Shown one piece after another: positions 1-11,068 of a stretch of 64,000 bases of DNA. The DNA is taken from positions 19,612,195 to 19,676,194 of the forward strand of contig CM033394.1 in the NCBI GenBank assembly GCA_019426215.1. Direction: 5' to 3'. The stretch is from Buddleja alternifolia (Eukaryota; Streptophyta; Magnoliopsida; Lamiales; Scrophulariaceae). A model generated the notes under the pieces. It did no database searches and was not told where the DNA came from. It saw only the letters and a list, made by a program, of their open reading frames with translations. The translations under genes were made by a program, and so were the position numbers. Positions within the stretch are counted from its first letter, which is position 1. Each line of letters starts with the position of its first letter.

Positions 1-98
1 AATTAGAAACCTAAGCGTTTTCGAGCGTAACTGTTTGTTCAGATCCATTTTTTTAAAAAACTTAGTCGCTTTAAATTTTCTCTTAAAAACATCTCATT

Positions 99-2282
99 AT
101 GGCTTTTAACAAAATGCCTAAGTTGGTAGAATCAAACTATGATTCTTGGAAACTTAGAGCATTCGCTTATTTATGCTCTTGCGATAATGAAATGTGTGAT
201 GTGATTACAGATGGCCCCATTTAGATTATGAAAGTTGTAACTCGAGCCCCTTGAGCAACCGAGGCCACTCCAGATGGTTATGTCGAGAAATCTAAGTTAG
301 AATGGACGCTTGATGATCGGAAAAGAGCAAATCTAGATAATGTTAGACGAAGTGCACTTTACTCAGCATTAGGAGACAATGATGCATTGTTCAACAAGAT
401 TAAGCAATGTAAGACTTCCAAAGAAATATGGGATAAGTTGGCTATAGTGTGTGAAGGATCGACACAAATGAAGGAGAATAAGCTCTCCATAGCCATGCAG
501 CCCAATGAGACGCTAGAACAATTGGACGCAAGATTTACTTTGCTCATTACCGAGTCAGCGTCTTTAGATAAGGAATTGACCAACAAGGAAATTGTCAATA
601 ATATTTTCAGAAGTCTTCCAAGTAAATACTTGATTAAGACTGTTGCTATGAGAGAATCACAGACCTTGGAGACTCTTACTCCAGAACATGTGTTTTCAGA
701 GTTAAAGGCATTTGAATTCGAATTGGGTGAAGTCAGCGACACATCGACTGAATCAGGAGCTTTAATCGCTACTACCAAAAGTAAGGGTAAAGCAGTTAGC
801 GAGGTTAAATCAACGGAATCAAATGAAGAAAAGGAAATGGCTTTATTGGTCAAGAAATTCAAGAAATTTCTAAGATTTGAAAAGAGAAATCCTATTGGAC
901 AAACTTCATTTCAAACTCCTCCCCCAGCACCAGCGCCTCAGTATCAAGCGCCAGTATATTCTACACCTAATTCATTAGCGCCGGTTCCTTACCAAGCGCC
1001 TACAACTCCTACTCAAAATCTCTCAGCGCCAGTTGGATCAAAGCGATTATCCACTGAACAGAAAATGAAAACTAATTTGTGTTATAATTGCAGGAAACCA
1101 GGGCACTACCAAGTAAATTGCCCTTATCCAAATGTGTCTAAGCCCACAAGGCAAGACTATGCGGATAGAAACCAATTCAGGAGCAACCTTCGCCAACAAG
1201 GTTTGCTAGCGGAATCTGAACCATTCTCCGCAACTAAAGAGGATTTGGAATCATCAGATGAAAGCAGTGATGATGAGCCTACAAGTGACTCGGCATTAAT
1301 TTGTCTCATGGCAAGAGATGATGAAGTGTCTGACAAATCGCTACCAGAGGTAACCAATGAATTATCTCATCCTCTTTCTTATGATGAATTAATTGACAAA
1401 GTTAATGAATATTATAAAGATTGTCACGAGGCTGCCAATATATATCAAAACGATCTCGCTATTATCTCATCACTCACAAGAGATAAAGTAACGCTCAAAG
1501 CAGAGTTGAAAGTTCAGCAACAATGCATTGAGAAGAACCAATCACTTGAGAGTGAGATCATTTAATTAAAGAGGGATCTTGATATACTAGTCAAGAGAGA
1601 AGCTGATCTGATCGCTAGACTTGCCAAATCAGAGCAGCTCGTCTCGTCATTATCAAAAGCTTCAAGAAAGCTAGATAAAGTGACTGAGGTAACAAGATTA
1701 TATGGTGAAAAGACCGGTTTAGGATACAATAAATTCGGTAAACAACCTAATAAATCTAATGTTACGGTGAACAACAAAGGAAAGGGTGTTACCTTTGTTG
1801 AGAAAAGTTCACAAAGCCAAATGCTAAAGGAACCTAGAGACAATGATACGAGGCTAAATGAGAAAGCCAAAGCTGACTCAGGCAAGGGTAAGGCTAAAGC
1901 AAATGATTCACAAAGAAAGGTTCATCCAAAAGCTCAAAAGGCTAAGGATAAACCTAACCACTGTGAATCAAGCGCTAAGCGTCCAACACCAAAAATGCAA
2001 CCTAAGCCAGCGCCAAGGAAATACCAGCGTCAATATCCAAGACAGTCAAGATCATATTATCGATACTATGATGATTATGATTATGACTATGATTATGACT
2101 ACTATTATAATCGAGGATATTATTATACACCCAAAAAGCACACACAACACGATGTGAAACCCAAGAAGGCCAGTATCCCTACAATGAAGACTAGGCAAAT
2201 ATGGGTTCCTAAAGTTCTAATTCAAACCAAAGTTACTAACACTGAAGGACCCAAGGCAACATGGGTACCTAAGAAGAATTAG
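99..2282 (+). pseudogene. gag: gag polyprotein of copia copy A, inactivated
   Basis: This is the capsid and nucleocapsid precursor that packages element RNA in cytoplasmic particles. The start at 99 is the ATG that opens the matching frame in copies C (25074) and D (61324). The N-terminal half is a UBN2-type copia gag domain. One zinc knuckle, CX2CX4HX4C, lies at 1080-1121. The C-terminus carries a Pro/Gln-rich stretch, a coiled-coil-like segment and an Asp-Tyr-rich tract at about 2068-2130. In-frame stops are TAG 222, TGA 252 and TAA 1563, the last replacing a Gln codon seen in copy C. Relative to copies C and D, 24 bases are missing at about 498, removing eight residues without shifting frame. 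The frame otherwise continues to TAG 2280-2282. The family assignment is sure; the copy is dead. Confidence 0.88.
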
Positions 2283-2295
2283 AATTGTCCTTTAA

Positions 2296-5200
2296 ATGCA
2301 GATACCTAGAACCAACACCGATACTTCAGTTTGGTACATTGATAGTGGATCGTCAAGACACATGACTGGATCAAAAGATCTTCTAGTCAACTATCGAGCT
2401 ACCAATGGTCCTCAAGTTATATTCGGTGATAAATCCAAAGGTAAAACCAAAGGTATAGGTATCATGCATAGGGGGATTATCATGATTAGTGATGTATATT
2501 ATGTTGAAGGTCTTAAGCATAATTTGTTAAGCATTAGTCAATTTTGTGATAAAGGTTTTGAAGTAAAATTTTCAAGCGACTTTGCTGTGTCAACGATGCT
2601 AAGACTAAGTCTACTAAACCAAGAGGAAAAAGAACAAACAATGTGTATTTAGTAGATTGGGATTCTGCATTTGATAACAACCCCACATGCTTTGTTGCTA
2701 AAAGTCAAAATGAATTGGGTTGGTTATGGCATAGAAAAATGAATCACCTCAACTTTAAGGCAATCTCTCAGTCAATATCACTAAATCTAGTAGAGGGATT
2801 ACTTAAGGGTTCCTTTAAAAAGAATCGCTTATGTGATGCATGCCAAATGGGTAAACAAGTTAAATCATCTTTTAAGAAGAAACCATGCCTATCTACTTCT
2901 AGAATTCTTGAACTACTGCATCTAGATTTGTTTGGTCCCATTCAAATCATGAGTGTTAGTGGTAAAAAGTACTCGCTAGTAATAGTTGATGATTTCTCTC
3001 GCTATACATGGGTAGAATTTCTAGCGACCAAAGATAAAACTAGTGTCAAGCTCACGGCGCTAATCCATCAATTGCAAACTTCAAAAGATCTAAAGGTGAC
3101 AAGAATTAGAAGCGATAGAGGAACTGAATTTAGTAACCAATTTGTTGAGAAGTTTTGTATAGATCTTGGAATACTTCATGAGTATTCTGCTCCTAGAACA
3201 CCTCAACAAAATGGAGTTGCTGAGCGATGGAACAGAACGCTTAAAGAAGCCGCTAGGACGATGCTTGCAGAGTCTAAGCTGCTTCAAAGGTTTTAGGTCG
3301 AAGCCATCAATACCGCTGCTACACTCAGAACCGGTGTATGATCAACAAGCAACATGAGAAGACTCCATATGAGTTGTGGAAGGGACGTAAGCCTAACGTT
3401 TCATATTTTCATGTATTTGGTTCAAAATGCTTCATTCATAACAATGGATCCCACAGCCTAAAGACTTTTGATCCTAAAGCGGATGAGGGAATCTTTCTAG
3501 GCTATGCCAAGAATGGAAAGAGTTTTTGCATCCTAAATAAGATCAAATCAAAGGTTGAAGAATCCATTCATGTTGTGTTTGATGATGCTAACCAAGAACC
3601 GAGTAAGGTTAATCCTGATGATGTAGGAATTGAAGATCTTACCCAACATGCGTCACAAATTAATCTTGGTGATAATAGTGATGATGAGGATGATGAGATC
3701 TATGTGCCCATTCCTAAAGTTACTCATGAGGTAACAAATAATGATAACGTCAGAATCGCTGATGATAATGAAGAGAATGATCATCAAGAGCAAATTGGAA
3801 CTGTGAATGATGAAGCAACTGCGCAAGAGACAAATATGGATCAAGCGATTGATAACAAGAGTCTCTCAACCCGTTCCAACCAGACCGCAAATGGCTTAGA
3901 GACCATCCACCAGAGCTAGTAATCGGAGCTATGGAAGCACCTGTTAGAACTAGGTCAGCTACAATTAATGAGGCCATGTTCGCAAGTTTTCTATCTCAAA
4001 TGGAACCAAAGAAAGTGGATGAAGTGCTCAGTGATTCAAGTTGGGTAGAAACGATGCAAGAGGAGCTTAACCAATTTGAGAGAAGTAAGGATTGGACGCT
4101 AGTACCAAGGCCAACTCACCAAGGAGTTATTGGGACTAGATGGGATTTTAGGAACAAAATGGACGAAGATGGCGTTCTTATAAGAAACAAAGCTAGATTA
4201 GTCGCTCAGGGTTATTGTCAAGAGAAGGGTATTGATTTTGATGAGACGTATGCCCCAGTAGCCCGTCTTGAAGCAATTAGGATGTTCCTAGCGTTTGCCG
4301 CATTCAACAAATTCACAGTGTACCAAATGGACGTGAAGAGTGCATTCTTGAATGGTAAACTCCAAGAAGAAGCCTATGTGGAGCAACCTCCAGGATTCAT
4401 CAACTACCATGGCAAAAGTATGGTCTACAAATTGGATAAGGCACTCTATGGCCTTAAACAAGCACCAAGAGCATGGTATGACACTCTCTCTATTTTTCTT
4501 ATAGGTAAAGGCTTTTCAAAAGGCAGCGCTGACACAACGTTATTTAAAATTACCCATAATGAAGATATTCTCTTAGACCAAATTTATGTTGATGATATTA
4601 TATTTGGTTCTACAAATAAGCGATTGTGTGAGAAATTTTTGAAAATGATGCAAGATCAATTTGAAATGAGCATGATGGGTGAATTAACTTTCTTCTTAGG
4701 ATTACAAGTTAAACAACTCCCTAATGGAATATTTATAAACTAAGCTAAATATACAAGAAATATGATTAAGAAATTTGGTATGAAAAATGCATCATCTTCA
4801 AAAATTCCAATGAGCCAAACGCTTAAGTTAGATAAAGATGAAAGTGGGAAGAAAATTGATATCACTAACTATAGAGGTATCATTGGATCACTTCTTTATC
4901 TTTATGCTAGTAAACCGGATATTATGTTTTCGGTATGCATGTGTGCACGCTTTCAAGCTGATCCTAGAGAATCACACTTAAATGCTACCAAGTGAATCTT
5001 TAAATACCTAAAAGGCACACAAACTGTGGGCTTATGGTATCCACGGGACTCTCCTTTTGAATTAATCGGTTATTTAGACGCAGATTTTGCAGGATGCAAA
5101 ATAGATAGAAAAAGTACTAGTGGTACATGTCAATTTCTAGGTGATAGACTAGTTTCGTGGCATAGTAAGAAACAACAATCCATAGCGACTTCTACCGCTG

Positions 5201-5532
5201 AGACAGAGTATGTAGCCACTGGGAGTTGTTGTGCACAAATCCTTTGGATGAGGCAACAACTTAGAGATTATGGAACAATCTTAGATCCTACCCCAATCTA
5301 TTGTGATAACCAAAGCGCTTTAGCTATGCCCCAAAATCCTGTTCTTCATTCTAGAACCAAACATATTGACATTAGATACCATTTCTTGCGTGACCATGTT
5401 CAAATGAAAGATATCTCCATGCAGTTCATTGGAACTGACAAACAATTGGCAGATATCCTCACCAAAGTGCTCAACGAACAACGCTTTCTCACTTTGAGAA
5501 GTGAATTAGGTATGATTGAACTAAACGCTTAA
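2296..5532 (+). pseudogene. pol: pol polyprotein of copia copy A (PR-INT-RT-RH), inactivated
   Basis: This is the enzyme part of the element. The protease DSG motif lies at about 2341-2349. The pre-integrase motif (LWHRKMNHL) is near 2727, followed by the integrase core with the DDFSRYTW and SDRGTEF motifs. The RT has YVDD at 4585-4596, and the RNase H ends at TAA 5530-5532. The order PR-INT-RT-RH is diagnostic of Ty1/copia. Damage includes a frameshift near 2583, TAG 3294, a one-base loss near 3315, a frameshift near 3850, TAA 4741 (Gln in copy C) and TGA 4993. The protease frame is +1 relative to gag and is preceded by a TAA at 2293, an arrangement shared with copy C. Confidence 0.88.
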
Positions 5533-6418
5533 ATCATAAAAGCATCATATCTTAATAGGCATACGCTTTAGGGGGAATTCACTTGAATAATACATCTAAA
5601 GCGTCTTTCAAAATTGAAACAAGTTATCAATTTTAAGGGGAACTTTAAAATTGTACTTGTAACAATTCATAAGCGTCTGTGATAAAAAAAAATGACTTTG
5701 AAAATATGCATTGACCACTAGCGCTTATCCTCTTTTATGCATGACAAAATCAATCTCTAATAAGTAAAACTGTCTTTTATAAATCCAAGCAATTGATCTT
5801 ATCCTTAACAGATTAAATTTCTTATAAAAAGACTTCAGCGTTAAAAAGATTCCCACTTTAACGCTAAGAAATTCTCTTTCAAAAGATCATGCATAGTTTT
5901 CATCACTAAAAGTAACGTGTGGATAAGTCCAAAAGATTAGCTTTGATAACTACCCACACGTGCCTATCAAATCAAACTGACGGTTAATGATTCCTATCTA
6001 AATCTAGGCGGTTCAGTGACTGCATGAGTCTGAGTACGTGTCAGTGTACCATCAGGCGCGTGTATTTCACGCTGAAAATTTTAAAAACTTTTCAAACGTC
6101 TTTCAATTAAATGGGTAACTGCGGATCCCCAAAATTCTCTATTTTGTAACAGTTAACCTAATTTCTCGGCACTATTTGACATCCATACCTTCGAATAAAC
6201 GGTTCAGATTTAAATCTTTTCAAATTTCAAAATTAAGGATTCAACACGTGGCAAAATTTAAGCCATTCAAAAGTTACTTTCTTTTCCTCTATATAAACTC
6301 TTCAAAAATTTTACAGTCAGACTTTATCTCTTCCAAAAACTCTCTCTGCTGTAAAATCTTCATCTCTTTCAAGGCAAAAACTTCTCTTATTCCTTTAAAA
6401 AGCTTCAAACTTTTAGCA
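5533..6418 (+). promoter_or_regulatory. pol-ORF3 intergenic region with candidate internal promoter
   Basis: No coding frame is convincing here. Just after pol there are two G-rich purine runs (about 5569-5578 and 5635-5642) that look like vestigial polypurine tracts. Further on there are two G-box cores (CACGTG at 5957-5962 and 6245-6250) and a good TATA box (CTATATAAAC) at 6289-6298, about 120 bases before the ORF3 ATG. Copy C keeps the same layout (G-boxes 38914 and 39300, TATTTAAA at 39343). A start site near 6320 is inferred, giving a pyrimidine-rich leader of about 100 bases. The motifs are visible; promoter function is inference. Confidence 0.5.
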
Positions 6419-7700
6419 ATGGCACCCAAAGCTTCAAAATCTTCCAAATCATCCAAGTCTGCCACAGGAAAAACTTCCCGCGCTGAAAAGCCGATCACGG
6501 TTAACGCCGGATTTCTTGTTAACTGGGACTACCTTTTTGATGACCAGAATTTTCCTCTTCGGACTGTTCTTCCACTTGTCCAGGAATCTGGTTTGCATGA
6601 CATGATTACTTCTGTTTTCAACCTTCATGAAGCAGAAACTCTTTTCTTTTTCCAAAATGCAAAAATTTCCGACGATGGAAACTCTATTTCATGCGTCTTT
6701 CCTTTTGCCCAAGAAACCTTCACTCTCACTTTTTCTCTGCTTTCATCATTGCGTAATCTGCCCAATGATGGTGCTGAAGTCAAGAACGTCACTCTTGGTG
6801 ATGCTACAAAGGTCTGGGAGCTGATCAAGAAAGATGAAGTCGAAGCGGCTTATGAACCAAACTTCAAGAAAAATGACATGAAGGGCGAATATGTCATTCT
6901 CGCGGACATTTGCGCCAAGATGATCGAATGCAGAAAGGGGACATTCGATAAAGTTACAAATCTTCAGTACAAGATGATGGTGGCCATTCTGACCAACTTG
7001 AAGATTAATTGGTCTCTCTATGTTTTTAATCGCTTTAAGGCAGCGATGGCCAAGTCGGTTAATCCCAAGCCTTATGGGATTGTGTTAAGTAGAATTCTAA
7101 GCGCTTGCGGTTTTACAAATTCCGCTAGAAAGAAGATCCCAGCTTTAAAATTCTATGGCAAGAACATGATCAACGGGATGCTCAAACCTCGAAAACATGG
7201 GGGTGCAGCGGTTCCCAAAGAAGAGCGTGAGCGACTTCGAGCTAAAGGAGTTGTTCGCAGCGATGATGAAGAGCAAGCGTCTTCCTCCTCATCGCCGTCC
7301 CCGTCTGAAGAAGAAGTGGTGGTTAAGCGACCAAAAAGAAGAATCGCTCTCAAAGTCGCTGAGCCAGCCAAGTCAGCCAAAAAGCAGAAATCGGAGCCCG
7401 CAAAGAAGAAGCAGAAGCTGGAGCCCAAGAAGAAACACAAATCTCCTTCTCCTTCTCCAAAATCACCCTCTCCTCCTCCAGCGTCTATCTTCTCAGTTCC
7501 TGAAGAAGAGGAAGCAGTAGTAGAAGAAGTACCGCTTGCCCGAAGGCGTACTCCTCTCTCTACTCCAACCGCGTCTACAAGCGTTTCAGCAAATCCAGCG
7601 CTTGGAGAGTCAGCAAGCGTTCCTCCCTCTGACGCGTTTCCCAAAATCAGCTCATATCCTCAAGCCGCTACTCAATCTGAGAGGCTTTCTAGTGCTCAGG

Positions 7701-7781
7701 GTAAGTATTTGCTAAGCAAATTAGTCTATCCTTTCCTCGTTAGTTTCTAAGTCTCTAACGCTAGGATAAAATCTCTTTCAG
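7701..7781 (+). other. ORF3 intron 1, copy A (81 nt, phase 1)
   Basis: The donor is CAGG|GTAAGT and the acceptor is CTCTTTCAG|CGC, with a branch-like CTAAC about 22 bases before the acceptor. Retention runs into TAA at 7748. Removal joins an open frame on both sides. Copy C has the equivalent intron at 40716-40797 with the same borders and phase. Splicing is inferred from sequence only. Confidence 0.72.
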
Positions 7782-7967
7782 CGCAATGTGAAACGAGTTC
7801 TGAATATGTTCTCAACACTCTTGAAGAATTACGTATTCCCATTCGTGCTGATCCAATAACTTCTTTTCTCGATTTAGAACTAGAAGAAGAAGTCCTGGAG
7901 CCTGAGGAACCTGTCCCTAATCTAGAAACAGATCAAGCGACTAAATCAGTTGATGATATTTCTCAGG

Positions 7968-8046
7968 GTAAGCGTTTTAGTCTTTTTCTTGTAATTCTAC
8001 TTAGTAGAAATTTTGCTTGCTTTTCTCAACCGCTTACATGTATCAG
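7968..8046 (+). other. ORF3 intron 2, copy A (79 nt, phase 1)
   Basis: The donor is CAGG|GTAAGC and the acceptor is TGTATCAG|CTC. Retention would shift the frame because 79 is not a multiple of three; removal restores the frame seen in exon 3 of copy C. The equivalent intron in copy C (40984-41064) is 81 nt long. Confidence 0.7.
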
Positions 8047-10813
8047 CTCAAGATGCACCTCACGATGCACCAATTGCCGATGCTCCTCTACTCTCCGAGA
8101 TTCCAATCGAAGTATATGTGGATATGGCAACTGTTGTGGATATTGCAAAAGCAGCATCTCAAGCCCTTCCGGACGCTGAACCATCTTCAGCTAGTGAAGC
8201 GACTTTACATACTGAGAGGTCGATAGAAGTGGCCCCCATCCCAACAGAAGCGATTGCCCTTGTTCCTACTCCAACAAGACCTCCTCCTCGTGTCATCGAT
8301 TTCTTCCTCGCGGATATACTCCTGATCTTGAATTTTATTATGTCGCTAAAGAATGAGACACCCAGACACTTGCAGAGCTAGAAATCTCTTTTCAAACAAC
8401 TCTCCATCGGCCTGATCTTTCCAACACCAAAAAGTTTGAATTCTTTGAGCATTTTGCCGATTTAGGACTCTACAACATGAAGCGACTCCAATCTCGCTTT
8501 GAGTATATTCGTCGACCAGTGTTCAATAGAGCCGATTTTGATCAAGCACGGTTTAATTTCATAGGTCACTCAGACGAGTCTTTCTATCCTCTTCAAGCCA
8601 GCAAGATTGTCTTCAAGAATCCCCAAATGGGCGATTGGAACAAAAATCCTGATGAGGAAGATCTAAACAAAATAGGATATTCGGCTCTCCCTAAAGTAGT
8701 CAACTCTCCTCAGAATACTTTCTCTCCTACTCCACTCAAGTTATGGAAAGGCAAAGGACCGCTTGTGGCTGAGCGTCCCAATCCAGTGAATTCGTGGATA
8801 GAAGATGAAGCCTGAGAATATCTTGCCAGATTATGGGCAGAGGATTATGACGAAGAGATCGAGCGCTTCGAGAAATTCCTAGCCGCTAGAAAAGATCAAA
8901 AGAAAGCTGATAAGCTTGGAAGAAGATGGATGATGGGTATAGCCAGATGGGCTGAAGAATTTGTTCTTCATTTCTACTCCCTTGATGAACTCATAAGATA
9001 TCCATTTCTGTTTGAATTTGGAATTGAATACAGACGCCGAGGATTCGCGACCTTTTTGCTTCAACAGCGTCAGCACTTTGCAGGCAATGTCAGTGACTTA
9101 CCACGCTATAGGCAACTAATAGAAACCTATATTCGCCAGCAGCTAGCCTTATTCAGCCAAGGTGGACGCTACATCTTGCATCCTTGTTAAGCGTTTGTTC
9201 AACATGTCTTTCCTGACCTCAATGAAGAAGCCTCATCCAGTAAACAACCGCTTCTTCACGGTCAAAGTCAAATTCGTGTTGATGTTTCAAATGAGCATGC
9301 TGAGTTTGCTGTCTTCCACAGAGACATGAGAGCAGTGATAGAAAATGCCCAAGCGCTGGACATCTCTTTTAATCATTACTCAGGGTTAAGCAATTTCAGA
9401 GGATACAATCTACACCCTGTGCTCTTCAGTCAACAGAACATTAAAGTGGCCAAAATGATTTTGCTAATTAGGCCCGTGGATCAAACAGCAGCTCAAGCGC
9501 TGATGCCTCTTATTCTAGACTTTTTCAAGTGTTATACTTCAGGAATAGAATTGCCGGAAGGTGTGCAACTTGCACTTTGTGCAGTAGAGCGCGAAGACGC
9601 TATATTCTTTATTCCGCAATCAAACCTATTTAGTCCAAGGCTTGTGATGGAAGCACTTGGCCCACTCTGGGTCATTGCTATTGAAGATTCTTCTCCCCCA
9701 ATCCAAATAATTGAAGAAGAACCTGCTCCTACTGAGGAAGTCGCTCCAATTTCTGAGACTTCTTTGCCAAATTCTTCTAGCACCCCTGTAGTCGAGCCCC
9801 CAGCGATCGAAGATCCTTCAATGGATTAAGCGATTGAAGAAGTGCACGCTGAAATTGCTCAAGAGCCTGTAGAGCCATTTATCAAAGATAAAACCAAAGG
9901 CAAGGCCGCAGTTTCTAGCTCTTACGGACTCATTTCGTCTCCTGAGCGTCCTTCTTCCGATTTGGATTCTGAGAGTGATTCAGAAGCTAGAGATTTCAGA
10001 CAAGCAGTACGGAACTCGCTCACTAACATTGAAGGTTCCTGCTCCAAGATTTTTGAGGCTGCTAATAGACAAATTCGAATAGTGTCTGATACGCGAAGTC
10101 GTGATATTGCAAACGCTGCAAATAAAAGCACTGTTACAATCATGAACAGCATATCACCACTTGTCGCTGAACTCTCATCCGAATTCAACCGTCACTTAGC
10201 TCAGAGCGCTTCGACTGATGCTGAAAGACATATTTCGACCGATGTTGCTGCTCAGAGCATCACTCAACAAGTTTCTCTCTTAGTTGACGAAGTTCGACTC
10301 TTGCGAAGAGAAGTCGCTGAGTTGAAAACCTCTCTTGATGATGCCAAGAAGGGGGAAAATACAGAAAAGCATCAAGCGTCCAAAGCAATATCAAAGACAG
10401 ATAATAAAAATTGGCGATCAATGTTTGAAGAACTAGTGAGCATCAAGAAGATGTTAACTAAAAAGAGAAAGCCAAGGTATTATCTAAGAAGATATCAGCT
10501 TCCGGAATTGGACGTCGATTTCTTGGAAAGTATGGGATTTCAACCTTATGCCGGACCGCTAAGACGACCTATCAATTGGAAACCGTCAAAAGATCCAAGA
10601 AAAGGTATCTATCACGATTTAATTCGTGAACTTGGAATTTCTCCAAGAGAATGGACGGAAAGGTTGTAAGAACTTAATAAAAGCGCTAGACTTCATAGGC
10701 ATGATTATGATGAAGTTCAACATACGACAATGATGGACATTGATCGTCTCATGATGGACTTAACGCTAGAAGTTCTCCAAGGCGAAGAAAGAGCAAAGCG
10801 ACAGAAAAAATGA

Positions 10814-11068
10814 ATGATTTTTTTTTTTGTATTTCTGTTGTCGCTTTCATTTATATTACTTTCAGTATAAATCATGTATGTTTATTCTTTCAATATATGA
10901 ATGATTTAGGCTGAAACAACTTGTTGAAGCTAATCTAACTTTACTAACTTTACTAATTTTTTAAAAAATGCTAACTTATATTCATTTGGGCTTTTCTTTT
11001 AAGTAACTCTTAAACTATAAAAGAGTTATAAGAGTTAAAAGTCTTGACATCATCAAAAAGGGGGAAAT
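10814..11068 (+). other. 3' untranslated stretch and polypurine tract of copy A
   Basis: This is non-coding sequence between ORF3 and the LTR. The polypurine tract (A5G5A3-type run) at 11055-11068 directly abuts the LTR and would prime plus-strand DNA. The same stretch, with the same ending, precedes the LTR at 57970. Confidence 0.8.

Larger units (their letters stand above)
6419..10813 (+). pseudogene. ORF3: large spliced accessory gene of the copia family, copy A
   Basis: This extra gene between pol and the 3' LTR is of unknown function. Inferred exons are 6419-7700 (427 codons, fully open), 7782-7967 and 8047-10813, about 1,410 codons when spliced. The N-terminal third is globular and faintly recalls the plant transposon-protein domain found at the envelope position of Athila-like elements. 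It is followed by a Ser/Asp/Glu stretch, Lys-rich nuclear-localisation-like runs and SPSP repeats (about 7260-7500). The C-terminal part has a leucine heptad coiled coil (about 10255-10350) and ends Gln-Lys-Lys before TGA 10811. No signal peptide or membrane span is visible. Exon 3 has a one-base loss near 8308 (the frame is open in copy C) and stops at about 8354, 8813, 9188, 9827 and 10667. Exon structure is conserved in copy C. Confidence 0.75.

Noticed and set aside
359..862. Minus-strand ORFs over copia gag (also at 25334 and 61584)
   Set aside because: These are antisense shadows of the gag domain. They recur because the gag copies are similar.
7153..7644. Ser/Gly-rich ORF on the minus strand within ORF3 exon 1
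   Set aside because: It is a shadow of the Ser/Pro/Lys-rich coding strand, whose repetitive codons lack stops on the opposite strand.
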